The notes below the pieces were generated by a model. That model was not told the DNA's origin. It made no database searches and was given only the letters and a program-made list of their open reading frames with translations. From Sporosarcina sp. P2 (GTDB taxonomy: Bacteria > Bacillota > Bacilli > Bacillales_A > Planococcaceae): a DNA stretch of 64,000 nt. Positions 1-7,433 of the stretch are shown here, piece after piece. The stretch spans positions 62,001-126,000 of the forward strand of contig NZ_PDYY01000012.1 in NCBI RefSeq assembly GCF_002743255.1, in the 5' to 3' direction. The stretch's first letter is position 1. Each line of letters begins with the position of its first letter. The position numbers and the translations under genes are program-made.

Positions 1-233
1 AGCCGGTCAGAGTAAAACCCAAGAATCACCAAACCGAAAATTAGACCTATTGTATTAACAGACATGGCCAAACTGGCAGTAGACACGGAGACATTGAATT
101 GCTTTGTTAAAATAGGTAGCAAAGGCTGTATAGCATACATCGCGGCAAAAATAAGCACTGAAGCAATGCCTAGCCCGATGACAATACGCCAAAATCGAAG
201 CTCGCGAATCGTTGATTTAGCTTGTAAATTCAT
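1..233 (-). CDS. MFS transporter, N-terminal part (cut by window edge)
   Basis: Only the first 77 codons are in the window; the gene continues beyond base 1. The start is ATG at 233-231, behind a GGAAGTG ribosome site. The translation has a basic N-terminus, a first membrane helix around residues 17-35 (IVIGLGIASVLIFAAMYAI) and a second ending in LGFYSDR. The GxxSDR-type loop between helices 2 and 3 is the hallmark of the major facilitator superfamily. The pattern 'MYAIQPLLPIL' is common in drug/arabinose-efflux type MFS proteins, but substrate cannot be told from this fragment. Family is fairly sure; function is unknown. Confidence 0.75.
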   Translation of the reverse strand, partial: MNLQAKSTIRELRFWRIVIGLGIASVLIFAAMYAIQPLLPILTKQFNVSVSTASLAMSVNTIGLIFGLVILGFYSDR

Positions 234-378
234 GATGACACTTCCAGTCCATTAAATGTGAATAATGAAATTATATCACTACACTAAAAGTTTAACAGGA
301 AATTGTAGGAGACAAGTTGAAATCCATTGTATATTCTTTCTATAAAGAGCCATCCTACCATTTGGAGGTGTTAGACAA

Positions 379-501
379 ATGAACAAAATGGCGATGACAG
401 CTGTCGGACTTGGTGCACTTTACCTCATGCGAAATAAGCAGTCACGGGAAAAGCTTATGGAGCAAATTAGTAACCTTTCTGGAATGAACAGTACTCCGTA
501 A
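379..501 (+). CDS. Small conserved-looking protein, 40 aa
   Basis: A 40-codon ORF with a good ribosome site (TTGGAGGTG, about 9 bases before ATG) and a strong hairpin terminator 24 bases after its stop. The product begins MNKMAMTAVGLGALYLMRNK, a short hydrophobic N-terminal segment, and ends in a charged stretch (SREKLMEQ). The shape resembles the short DUF3918/YrzQ-like proteins of Bacillales, but I cannot confirm family membership. The ribosome site plus own terminator is the main evidence that it is real. Confidence 0.6.
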   Translation: MNKMAMTAVGLGALYLMRNKQSREKLMEQISNLSGMNSTP

Positions 502-524
502 TGCCAGACATTTGTAAACACCCG

Positions 525-557
525 AAAAGCCGGAGCCTCTAAAGGTTTCCGGCTTTT
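525..557. terminator. Rho-independent terminator
   Basis: Perfect 10-bp stem AAAAGCCGGA / TCCGGCTTTT around a 13-base loop, directly after the 40-aa gene. The flanking A and T runs would let it work in both directions. Confidence 0.85.
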
Positions 558-738
558 CACTTGTTTAGTCACAATATATCGTGCAATATCATGCCCCCAT
601 TCCGACTGTTCATCCAAAAGTCATCCGTAACTCATACTTTGAATAACTGGTATCTTGTGAAATGAGGTTATGAAATAATCGGTCAGTAGAATGTGGCAGG
701 CACAATCATGCTGTAACCGTTCCAACAATACTTCAGAT

Positions 739-763
739 GTTTTCTCTTTTTGAAAGTGGGTAT
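739..763 (+). promoter_or_regulatory. Sigma-B type promoter of csbD-like gene
   Basis: GTTTTC (739-744), a 13-base spacer, then GGGTAT (758-763), ending 33 bases before the csbD-like start codon. This is nearly the Bacillus sigma-B consensus GTTTAA-N12-15-GGGTAT. The gene it precedes belongs to a family known to be sigma-B controlled, which makes the call mutually consistent. Confidence 0.75.
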
Positions 764-796
764 TTATATACTAACAGACGAAATGGAGGAGATAAT

Positions 797-1006
797 ATGA
801 GTAACAAAGATCACGGTACAGAAGATAAATTAAAAGGTATTGGCAACAAAGTCAAAGGCAGTGTAAAAGACACTGTAGGCGATTTAACAAATAACACTAA
901 AATGCAGGCTGAAGGTAAATGGGATAAGGCAAAAGGTACCGCACAAGAAAAAATCGGTGAAGCGAAAGAACACTTCAGTGATGATGAAGCACACCCTAGC
1001 AAGTAA
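797..1006 (+). CDS. csbD: CsbD-like general stress protein
   Basis: A 69-residue, very hydrophilic, charged protein: MSNKDHGTEDKLKG... with the family pattern 'G(N/K)KVKGSVKDTVGDLT...AEGKWDKAKGTAQEKIGEAKE'. The start is ATG 797, behind TGGAGGAG; the frame stays open further upstream but that part would lie inside the sigma-B promoter. CsbD proteins are abundant stress-induced proteins of unknown mechanism. The predicted sigma-B promoter immediately upstream matches the classical regulation of the family. The downstream hairpin element at 1025-1201 would end its transcript. Confidence 0.9.
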   Translation: MSNKDHGTEDKLKGIGNKVKGSVKDTVGDLTNNTKMQAEGKWDKAKGTAQEKIGEAKEHFSDDEAHPSK

Positions 1007-1024
1007 TACGTGTAGTACGAATAT

Positions 1025-1201
1025 AAAAAAGAAGAGGCTGGGACATAACTAATTTAGCTTTGTCCAAAACCGAATGATAAATACGTTTTTATTATCTAAA
1101 TACAAAAAACCGAACTATTTTAGAATGCCATGTTAGCATTTCTAATAATAGTTCGGCTTTTTTGGTTGCTGAAAACCTTTTGTCCCAGCCTCTTCTTTTT
1201 T
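1025..1201. repeat. Large nested palindromic element between convergent genes
   Basis: The outer arms are a perfect 21-bp inverted repeat (1025-1045 and 1181-1201, core GAAGAGGCTGGGACA). They enclose a second, imperfect hairpin (about 1104-1163, core CCGAACTAT / ATAGTTCGG followed by T6). The whole element is about 177 bp and lies between the convergent csbD and YflT-like genes. It can serve as a bidirectional terminator, but it is far longer than a normal one. The 'agaggctgggaca' arm type recurs intergenically in Firmicutes genomes, from general knowledge. No second copy was seen in this window. Confidence 0.8.
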
Positions 1202-1205
1202 ACAA

Positions 1206-1673
1206 CTAATCAGTACCTAATCTCGGGCTGTTTGGAATCGGGTTCCCCACTCCTTCATTCGGATCACTATCCAGATTTTCACCGCTTTCTGTTTGCTGTC
1301 GAGCACTGTCATGAGGATCTACAGATTGGGCTCGTTCTTCGTCTGTTAGTTGATCGACAAACAAAGCCATGCCGCCTTCTTTTAAATCATTATAAAATGT
1401 TTTGGATTCTAGTTTCGTAAAACCCATTTTAATGAAAATCGTCAACATTTCATCTTTACTGTTGAATAAACGGCGCGTATGATCCCAGAGCGACCCTTCC
1501 TGGATACCGATTATCTCTATTTCAGAATCACTTTCCAAAACTTTTAGATCATCCCGCACATTGGAAACTACACACATATGATGTTTTTTAAAACCTTTTG
1601 CCTCAAGTTCAGTTATTTTATAAAGAACATTATCCACAGAATGAAATGTACCCGCGTATTGTTTATTAGCCAT
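1206..1673 (-). CDS. YflT/GSP17M-domain general stress protein
   Basis: 155 residues starting MANKQYAGTFHSVDNVLYKI. The N-terminal part (about residues 8-110) matches the heat-induced stress protein YflT/GSP17M pattern: sensing-type alpha/beta fold, 'VLESDSEIEIIG' and 'KMGFTKLESKTFYNDLKEGGMALFVD'. The C-terminal 40 residues are polar and probably disordered. The biochemical role of the family is not known. Start ATG 1673 follows GGGAGGTGC. A sigma-B-like promoter lies 32-57 bases upstream, so it is probably co-regulated with csbD next door. Confidence 0.85.
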   Translation of the reverse strand: MANKQYAGTFHSVDNVLYKITELEAKGFKKHHMCVVSNVRDDLKVLESDSEIEIIGIQEGSLWDHTRRLFNSKDEMLTIFIKMGFTKLESKTFYNDLKEGGMALFVDQLTDEERAQSVDPHDSARQQTESGENLDSDPNEGVGNPIPNSPRLGTD

Positions 1674-1704
1674 TATTGCACCTCCCTTTCACTATGCTAT
1701 ACTC

Positions 1705-1730
1705 CTACCCACTGAAGCCTTTTTTCACAC
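1705..1730 (-). promoter_or_regulatory. Probable sigma-B promoter of YflT-like gene
   Basis: On the minus strand GTGTGA (1730-1725), a 14-base spacer, then GGGTAG (1710-1705). It matches 4/6 and 5/6 of the sigma-B consensus, with proper spacing and a location upstream of a stress-protein gene. Weaker than the csbD promoter. Confidence 0.5.
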
Positions 1731-1821
1731 ATAATTCAAAATACATTACCTATATCTTCACATGCATAAATCATTACTTCCTGTGCAAGCTAGTTGTATC
1801 ACAATGAAAAGGAGTGGTTGA

Positions 1822-2130
1822 TTGGTGGATATGAAAAATAAGTTGGAGTCTGAAGTTTCAAACATGGGTAATGAAAAGAAAGATCAGATTTTGCAGAACT
1901 TCAATCATTTTAAAGGGTATCTCGCTGATAAGGTAAAAAAAGGTGAAATCCTTGGAATGAATGATGAACAATTGGCGAAAACTACAACATTTATTGCCGA
2001 TTATTTGTCACGTCATGAAGAACCTCGAAACCGTGAGCAATATTTATTACAAGAACTTTGGGATTCAGGCTCTAAAGAAGAGCAACACTCTTTGGCGCAT
2101 ATGCTTCTAAAAATGGTTCGTCAAGCATAA
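1822..2130 (+). CDS. DUF3243 (YmfJ-like) small protein
   Basis: 102 residues. I take the TTG at 1822 as start because AAAGGAG ends 7 bases before it; GTG 1825 and ATG 1831 are in frame alternatives. Residues 20-100 fit DUF3243: 'NFNHFKGYLADKVKKGEILGMNDEQL...FIADYLSRHEEPRNREQYLLQELWDSGSKEEQHSLAHMLLKMV'. The family is helical, widespread in spore-forming Firmicutes and of unknown function. It is followed after 16 bases by another small gene with a strong ribosome site, so the two are probably co-transcribed. Confidence 0.85.
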   Translation: MVDMKNKLESEVSNMGNEKKDQILQNFNHFKGYLADKVKKGEILGMNDEQLAKTTTFIADYLSRHEEPRNREQYLLQELWDSGSKEEQHSLAHMLLKMVRQA

Positions 2131-2146
2131 TAGGAGGCGATTAGAC

Positions 2147-2386
2147 GTGACGTCAACGAAAAATCCAAGCCCCAAATATCATCCGAACACGTATCGTCTA
2201 ATTCAGACACATCCTGAAAATCTGCAGACTAACACCGTTAGTTTGTTCGATTTGCATGAAGATATGCAAACAGTCGATTCCATCTCTCTACCCGATCAGC
2301 GAAAAGCGCTTATGAAAGAAAAAATCAACCACTCCCCCCGTTTTAGTGGTGGCAGCTTGTCGAATGACTACGGCGCTCCCCACTGA
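2147..2386 (+). CDS. Hypothetical protein, 79 aa
   Basis: GTG start with TAGGAGGCGA 7 bases upstream, 16 bases after the DUF3243 gene, and a perfect terminator just after its stop. So it is very likely a real second gene of a two-gene unit. The product is polar, rich in Ser, Pro, Asn and His, with no membrane segment, Cys pair or recognisable motif. I do not recognise the family. Confidence 0.7.
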   Translation: MTSTKNPSPKYHPNTYRLIQTHPENLQTNTVSLFDLHEDMQTVDSISLPDQRKALMKEKINHSPRFSGGSLSNDYGAPH

Positions 2387-2395
2387 TCTACCGAT

Positions 2396-2432
2396 AAAAG
2401 CTGTACAGTGAAAATTCCACTGTACAGCTTTT
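2396..2432 (+). terminator. Rho-independent terminator
   Basis: Perfect 15-bp stem AAAAGCTGTACAGTG / CACTGTACAGCTTTT with a 7-base loop, 9 bases after the small hypothetical gene. Confidence 0.9.
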
Positions 2433-2459
2433 CCCCGTTTATTTGCAGTTATTATCGCT

Positions 2460-2473
2460 ATTTCCCGGGAAAT
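2460..2473. promoter_or_regulatory. Perfect 14-bp palindrome, possible operator
   Basis: ATTTCCCGGGAAAT is a perfect palindrome lying 75-88 bases upstream of the DMT permease start. A repressor site is possible; no regulator is known to me for this exact sequence. Confidence 0.3.
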
Positions 2474-2547
2474 ACGGTTAGTATTGCGCAGTTTGAAAAA
2501 CCATTTTCATGATATACTATGATCCGATGGAAATGGAGGTTGTACCG

Positions 2548-3453
2548 ATGAAACTGTGGATGTATCCGTTGCTCGTTGTATTTGGGGCTGCATGTTATGG
2601 GATTTTATCAACGATTATCAAATTAGCTATTCAAGATGGCTTCACCGCTTCAGAGGCAGTGACGAGCCAATATTATACAGGATTTCTTTTAGCTCTTATT
2701 ATATTTATTCTAGTTAAACGCGGCTTACCGACAATCCGTGGAAGCTTCCCCGTTCTAATTGCGGGATTATTCACAGCAATTACTGGAACGGTGTATGGGA
2801 AAGCCGTTGAATATATGCCTGCTTCCTTAGCAGTCGTATTACTCTTTCAATTTACATGGATCGGCATGCTCTATGAATGTGTATTATCCAAGCGTTTGCC
2901 TAAACAATCCGAAGGGGTATCGCTTGTCTTTCTATTCGGTGGAACGATTTTAGCTGCAGGATTGATTGACGTGGATGTAAGCGGGATTCCATGGCAAGGA
3001 TGGGCATGGGGACTTGCTGCAGCGTTTAGTTTCGCAGCGTTCGTTACAGCGAATCAGCAGCCAGTACCAGGTATGGATGTAGTGACGCGGTTGTTCTTAA
3101 TGTCGTTTTATGCAGCGATCGCAATCACTTTTTTCCAATCTCCCGAAATTTTATGGAACGGGATGTTAGGTGATGGATTGTGGATTTATGGCACCATTTT
3201 AGGTGTATTTGGCATTGTTCTTCCCATCTTCTTATTTTCTATCGGAGTACCGAAAGTCGGCGCAGGCATGTCTTCTATTTTAAGCGCTGTTGAGTTGCCC
3301 GTAGCGATTATAGCTTCGATGTTGTTGCTCGGCGAAAGATTAACGTTATTGCAGTTTCTTGGCATTTTCCTCGTTTTGTTCGGGATGACGTGGCCGGCTA
3401 TGTTGCAACGGTTTGCGATGAATAGGAAATTGCGGTTAAGACGAGCCGAGTAA
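2548..3453 (+). CDS. EamA/DMT-family permease
   Basis: 301 residues, about ten hydrophobic helices in two EamA repeats (about 5-135 and 150-290). The hallmark of the second repeat is 'AVELPVAIIASMLLLGERLTLLQFLGIFLVLFGM'. The frame stays open upstream to an earlier ATG, but ATG 2548 (KLWMYPLLVV) is preferred since TGGAGGTTG lies 8 bases before it. DMT permeases export or exchange small metabolites; nothing here fixes the substrate. It is monocistronic, with a hairpin terminator after it. A second, only distantly similar DMT protein lies at 19.7-20.6 kb. Confidence 0.85.
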   Translation: MKLWMYPLLVVFGAACYGILSTIIKLAIQDGFTASEAVTSQYYTGFLLALIIFILVKRGLPTIRGSFPVLIAGLFTAITGTVYGKAVEYMPASLAVVLLFQFTWIGMLYECVLSKRLPKQSEGVSLVFLFGGTILAAGLIDVDVSGIPWQGWAWGLAAAFSFAAFVTANQQPVPGMDVVTRLFLMSFYAAIAITFFQSPEILWNGMLGDGLWIYGTILGVFGIVLPIFLFSIGVPKVGAGMSSILSAVELPVAIIASMLLLGERLTLLQFLGIFLVLFGMTWPAMLQRFAMNRKLRLRRAE

Positions 3454-3546
3454 ACGTAAAATTGATCGGCGTCCGAGACGTACACGCTTCATTTTCGGTC
3501 AACTGGTCACTCTCTTCATTAGTAAAATACAAGTAAATGATATATC

Positions 3547-3581
3547 AAACGAGACCCCACTAATTTAGTGAAGTCTCGTTT
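3547..3581. terminator. Terminator between convergent genes
   Basis: Stem AAACGAGAC / GTCTCGTTT with an inner CACTAA/TTAGTG pairing. It lies between the DMT permease and the convergent esterase and probably serves the permease transcript. Confidence 0.75.
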
Positions 3582-3679
3582 GTTTCATATTCCGACCCAT
3601 CCACTCTACGCAATGAAGTGACGGGGAACGGTAGTTGCATAATTGCTTAAAACGGTTTGATGTTCAATGGGTCAACCCC

Positions 3680-4315
3680 TTATAGTGACCGAATAAACGT
3701 CACCAAGTCTTGTTGATTCTCTGACGTTACGCCATGTCCATCATTATATGTTTTGAACGTAACATCCGCGCCGAGTGATTCAAAGTATTCCTTGCTTTCC
3801 ACTCCAGATTGGGATGGAATTATATAGTCATAGTCACCATGGGAAATGAATACGTGTTGATTTTCCACGGACTGTATTGCGTATTCACTCTTGACGAAAT
3901 CAGGTACGTATCCACTAAGTGCCGCCACTCCATGGAGTGAAGGTATCAACGTTACACCCAGCGCCTGTGCAAGGGCGGCTCCCTGACTGAAACCGATGAC
4001 CGTCAAACGCTCAGGATCTAGATCATACTCTTGGATGGCTTCACGAATAAATGATTGGATGTAGACGAGCACTTTATCAAATACTTCACGGACCGGCTTT
4101 CCTTCTTCTTCAATTGTGAAAAATGCATAGCCTGGCGCATGAACGACAGGACCCCTCAAACTGAAAATATGATGTGTTTCTTTAAATTCTTGAACTAATT
4201 GTGGTAGATCATCTTCATGACTCCCCATTCCATGAAGTAAAAATAGCGCAGGTTGTTTTTCTTCTGACTTCACTGGCTTTGTATGTGTAAATGTAAATGG
4301 TGATTTCACAGTCAT
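3680..4315 (-). CDS. Phospholipase/carboxylesterase-family alpha/beta hydrolase
   Basis: 211 residues, the usual size of the Abhydrolase_2 (phospholipase/carboxylesterase) family. An oxyanion-type HGMGS is at 28-32, the nucleophile elbow GFSQG has Ser110, Asp163 sits in HGDYDYIIP and His194 in DGHGV; the triad is complete. There is no signal peptide, so the enzyme is cytoplasmic. Such proteins hydrolyse short acyl esters, and some act as acyl-protein thioesterases; the natural substrate is unknown. Start ATG 4315 follows GGGGAGA. It is transcribed alone, upstream of nothing else on its strand until the permease. Confidence 0.85.
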   Translation of the reverse strand: MTVKSPFTFTHTKPVKSEEKQPALFLLHGMGSHEDDLPQLVQEFKETHHIFSLRGPVVHAPGYAFFTIEEEGKPVREVFDKVLVYIQSFIREAIQEYDLDPERLTVIGFSQGAALAQALGVTLIPSLHGVAALSGYVPDFVKSEYAIQSVENQHVFISHGDYDYIIPSQSGVESKEYFESLGADVTFKTYNDGHGVTSENQQDLVTFIRSL

Positions 4316-4355
4316 TCTCCCCTTTTCTCTTCTTTATGCCACTAGTTTACCACAG

Positions 4356-4388
4356 AAAAAACCGTCTGCCACTATATGCAACAGACGT
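4356..4388 (-). terminator. Terminator of the TsdA-like cytochrome gene
   Basis: On the minus strand ACGTCTG...CAGACGGTTTTTT: 6-7 bp stem, 13-base loop, T6 tail, 10 bases beyond the stop codon. Confidence 0.8.
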
Positions 4389-4398
4389 GTTGAACAGC

Positions 4399-5373
4399 TT
4401 ATTTCTTTTCTGGCTTCGCTAATACTTCATCCCAGTTGATAGTTCCATCTTTGATTTGATCACGACGTTCTTTCGTTATTATATCGTTCGGGCGACCACC
4501 ATCCGGCCAGTCTTTGTCATGATTTTTCCATTCAGGACGATCTTTTGAAAGGATGTACGCCGCCAAGTCACTAGCTTCTTGATCAGTAATTGTGTCTTCT
4601 TGACCAACAGGCATGTTGTTCTGAATGTATCCCGCCATTTTAGTCATACGTGCCATTCCTGCTCCATCGTTAAATGATCCTTCACCCCAAAGTTTAGGAC
4701 CCGTGTTAGAACCAATCCCTTCACCGTTCTCACCGTGACATGCGATACAAGATTGCTGATACACTTTTTCACCGTTTTCTACGTTCGGTGTCGGTAAGTC
4801 ATCCAGAGTGTTCTTGTTGCGCCAATCTAATTCAGCGCCTACTGGAATACCTTCGGAGATATACGTCATGTATGCGACCATTGCATCTAGGTCCTCATCA
4901 TCGGCAGCAAATTTTTGTCCGTCCATACTTCTTACCATACAACCGTTAATACGTTCTTCTAGTGTAACCATTTGACCTGATCGTCCGATGTACATCGGAT
5001 AAACTGCAGACATTCCGACCATGGATGAAACGCCTTCGTCAGTTCCTGCACCTGCGTGACAACTTGTACAAGATAATTCATTCACTCGTGCAAGACCGTC
5101 TTCTACCGTAGCTGCCTCAGAACGTAATACGTTAGACGTATCATCGAATAAATCGAAGCCGCGTTTGATTGCTTCCCCTTCTTTTCCCTCTGGAATGTCA
5201 TCCATTGAAGGCGGGTTGTGTTGAATCCCAGCAATCTCTTCTGTCGGTGCTTCTACTTCAGAAACTTCTGTTGCCTGGTCTTTGTTAACACGCATTTGGT
5301 TGCCCATAAATGCTATGATAACCAAACAAACTACGACAATAAAGCCTAGGGCTAGTCCCGTTGCTCTTTTCAT
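4399..5373 (-). CDS. Membrane-anchored dihaem cytochrome c, TsdA-like (thiosulfate dehydrogenase family)
   Basis: 324 residues from ATG 5373 (AGGAGG 7 bases before; an in-frame GTG at 5379 is less well spaced). Residues 5-25 form one membrane anchor. Two haem c sites follow: C102TSCH106 and C209IACH213. Between them is INGC145xxRSMDG, which corresponds to the Cys in TsdA (Cys96 in Allochromatium) that serves as sixth ligand of haem 1 and binds the substrate. The C-terminal domain is a standard class I cytochrome c. I infer oxidation of thiosulfate to tetrathionate, or the reverse, on the outer membrane face. Its partner thiosulfate importer may be TsuAB at 26.6-28.1 kb. Confidence 0.75.
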   Translation of the reverse strand: MKRATGLALGFIVVVCLVIIAFMGNQMRVNKDQATEVSEVEAPTEEIAGIQHNPPSMDDIPEGKEGEAIKRGFDLFDDTSNVLRSEAATVEDGLARVNELSCTSCHAGAGTDEGVSSMVGMSAVYPMYIGRSGQMVTLEERINGCMVRSMDGQKFAADDEDLDAMVAYMTYISEGIPVGAELDWRNKNTLDDLPTPNVENGEKVYQQSCIACHGENGEGIGSNTGPKLWGEGSFNDGAGMARMTKMAGYIQNNMPVGQEDTITDQEASDLAAYILSKDRPEWKNHDKDWPDGGRPNDIITKERRDQIKDGTINWDEVLAKPEKK

Positions 5374-5529
5374 GTCCACTCCTCCTTTTTCACCATCTTA
5401 TATATTCCATATTTAACCTACCACACATCCCTTTATCAGTCTATTCAATTAATGACTGATATCCTTATGTCAGTTAACCTTAAAATTTATGGTGTAAGTA
5501 ATTCTAAAGCCTAAATACTTTATGACAAA

Positions 5530-5563
5530 AAGTAAACAGCCGACGGCAAGATGCCGTCGACTG
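5530..5563 (-). terminator. Terminator after hrtA
   Basis: Stem CAGTCGACGGCA / TGCCGTCGGCTG (minus strand) with a 3-base loop and a T-rich tail (TTTACTTTTT), immediately after the ATPase stop codon. Confidence 0.85.
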
Positions 5564-5564
5564 C

Positions 5565-6242
5565 TTATTCTACTATATAACCATCACGCATCGTAATAAC
5601 CCGATCAACATACGATAGCATTTCTTCGTCATGCGTCACCATCAATGTCGTTAAATGTAATGTACGTGTTAGTTCCCGCAATAATTCCATCACACCTTTT
5701 GAGCGTTTCGTATCAAGACTTGCAGTGGGTTCGTCTGCAAACAATATTTTCGGATGATGGATGAGCGCACGAGCAATCGCCACACGTTGACGCTCTCCTC
5801 CTGATAAAGAAGAAGGATAAGCATCTTTGCGGTGCTGCATTTCAACTAACTTTAACATCTCATCTATTGCTTTGGCCTGTTCCTTTTTACTCGTTTTCGT
5901 TTCTGCTACGTCAAGCATCAACTGCAGTTGCTCTTCCACCGTCAAAAAAGGAACCAAGTGGGAAGACTGAAAAACAAATCCGAAGTCTGTTGCACGAACA
6001 TGACGAACCTCTTCCTGACTCATCTTCGTCATGTCACTACCTTCAAATAAAATCTCACCGCAAGATGCTCTTTGCAAACCTGCTGCAATTGTCAAGATTG
6101 TTGATTTTCCAGAGCCAGAAGGGCCAATCAACGCGGTAATTTCCCCTTCTTTCAACGACAAATTCACACCTTTTAATATTTCTTCTTCAATTTCTCCATT
6201 GGAAAACGTCTTTTTCACTTTCTCAATAGTAAAGGCAGACAT
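5565..6242 (-). CDS. hrtA: ABC transporter ATPase, HrtA-type haem exporter subunit
   Basis: 225 residues from ATG 6242 (AAGGAGAGATG upstream). It has Walker A GPSGSGKST, Q-loop VFQSSH, signature LSGGERQRV and Walker B ILFADEPTAS: a complete MacB/LolD-class ATPase. It starts 1 base after the stop of the permease, so the two are translationally coupled. The partner resembles HrtB, and the promoter carries an HssR-box-like repeat, so this is probably the energising subunit of the haem-tolerance exporter. The sensor-regulator genes hssRS are not in the window. Confidence 0.8.
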   Translation of the reverse strand: MSAFTIEKVKKTFSNGEIEEEILKGVNLSLKEGEITALIGPSGSGKSTILTIAAGLQRASCGEILFEGSDMTKMSQEEVRHVRATDFGFVFQSSHLVPFLTVEEQLQLMLDVAETKTSKKEQAKAIDEMLKLVEMQHRKDAYPSSLSGGERQRVAIARALIHHPKILFADEPTASLDTKRSKGVMELLRELTRTLHLTTLMVTHDEEMLSYVDRVITMRDGYIVE

Positions 6243-6243
6243 A

Positions 6244-7275
6244 TTACATCTCTCCTTGTTGAATCGCTTGAAGCGGTTCAATATTTTTCACTTGGATTCC
6301 TGAAATTGTAGCACCAATAAAACCGACCGCCATAAATACTGCTGACAGCATCCATACTGTATCCATTGTTAAGTGGAACGGCATGCCTTCTGGGGCAACA
6401 AAACTGAATGCTTTGCTGAGCGTAATGGACAATGCGAGTGAAATAGCGGTAATGACTAACATCTGATACCAAATCATCTTGAATAACGAAATTGTCCTCA
6501 TACCAATCGCTTTCAATATGCCGTACAATCCGATCTTCTGAACATTCATCATATAGAAGAAAATCGCAAACAACATACCACTGATGATGACTAGGAACCA
6601 GACAATCATATTCAATGACATCTGCTCTGCACTGTAGCTCGGAATAGCATTTAAAAACTCTTTATTCGAGAAAGAATCCAGTGCACTCAGTGTTGGTGCT
6701 TCTTCACCTGGAATGAAAATCGTCTGCATTTCCATCACACGATAGATTTCTTGGTAGTTCGTCATTCCAATGAATGCAACCGGTGCGTGACTGTATTTCT
6801 GCTGGTCAACAAATCCTTTTACAATGAATTCTCCACTAAATTGATTGTTAGTTAAGACGTCACCTACTTCAATACCGTTTTCTTTCAAAGAGCTATCCAG
6901 AACGATTTCCCCGTCTTTGACATTTTCAAATAGCCCGGACTCAGTAGAAGCAACGAATGCTACACTATGCTGCTTATCTTCCGCATCGTTGACAAATCCC
7001 ATCTGAACCGAAAATGCGGTTGCATTAGGATTGTCCATAAGTATTTGCTTTTGAATCTCTTCGTCTATTTTTGAGAGATTATAGGTACTGTCTGCATCTT
7101 TACTTAGATAAAATTGTCCGTCGGGTAAATCTTTTATTAGCGCAGCATTGTCCTGAGATAATCCATTTGCTAGTCCTGAAATAATAAACGTCAAGAAGCT
7201 GACAAGAAATATAATAGATCCGAGAATCAGAAACTTGGCTTTGCTTTTCTTCATTTCTTTCCATGCAATTTTCAT
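6244..7275 (-). CDS. hrtB: FtsX-like ABC permease, HrtB-type haem exporter subunit
   Basis: 343 residues with the FtsX/MacB permease layout: one N-terminal helix (about 15-37), a long extracytoplasmic domain (about 40-225), then three helices (about 228-250, 268-295, 303-330). Several stretches follow Staphylococcus HrtB: 'ISGLANGLSQDNAALI' after helix 1, 'IPSYSAEQMSLNMI' before helix 2, and the 'KIGLYGILKAIGM' loop. HrtAB relieves haem toxicity by extracting haem from the membrane. Start ATG 7275 with CGGAGGCG. A GTTCAT direct repeat upstream has the arrangement published for HssR. Confidence 0.75.
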   Translation of the reverse strand: MKIAWKEMKKSKAKFLILGSIIFLVSFLTFIISGLANGLSQDNAALIKDLPDGQFYLSKDADSTYNLSKIDEEIQKQILMDNPNATAFSVQMGFVNDAEDKQHSVAFVASTESGLFENVKDGEIVLDSSLKENGIEVGDVLTNNQFSGEFIVKGFVDQQKYSHAPVAFIGMTNYQEIYRVMEMQTIFIPGEEAPTLSALDSFSNKEFLNAIPSYSAEQMSLNMIVWFLVIISGMLFAIFFYMMNVQKIGLYGILKAIGMRTISLFKMIWYQMLVITAISLALSITLSKAFSFVAPEGMPFHLTMDTVWMLSAVFMAVGFIGATISGIQVKNIEPLQAIQQGEM

Positions 7276-7320
7276 ATGAACGCCTCCGTGTTATTCTTTA
7301 TACTCACATCTTATCTTACG

Positions 7321-7340
7321 AAGATGAACGGAGAATGAAC
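7321..7340 (-). promoter_or_regulatory. HssR-box-like direct repeat upstream of hrtBA
   Basis: Minus strand: GTTCATTCT, 2 bases, GTTCATCTT. The binding site reported for the haem-responsive regulator HssR in Staphylococcus is GTTCATATT-N2-GTTCATATT. Repeat unit, 11-bp period and position 46-65 bases before the start codon of an HrtB-like gene all agree. Confidence 0.7.
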
Positions 7341-7433
7341 GGCATATTACAATGCTTTATTCTTTTTAAAGGTATATAACTTCCTATTTTTCTGACACTA
7401 TGTGAAAATCATAATAAAAAGGGAGGGATTTCG

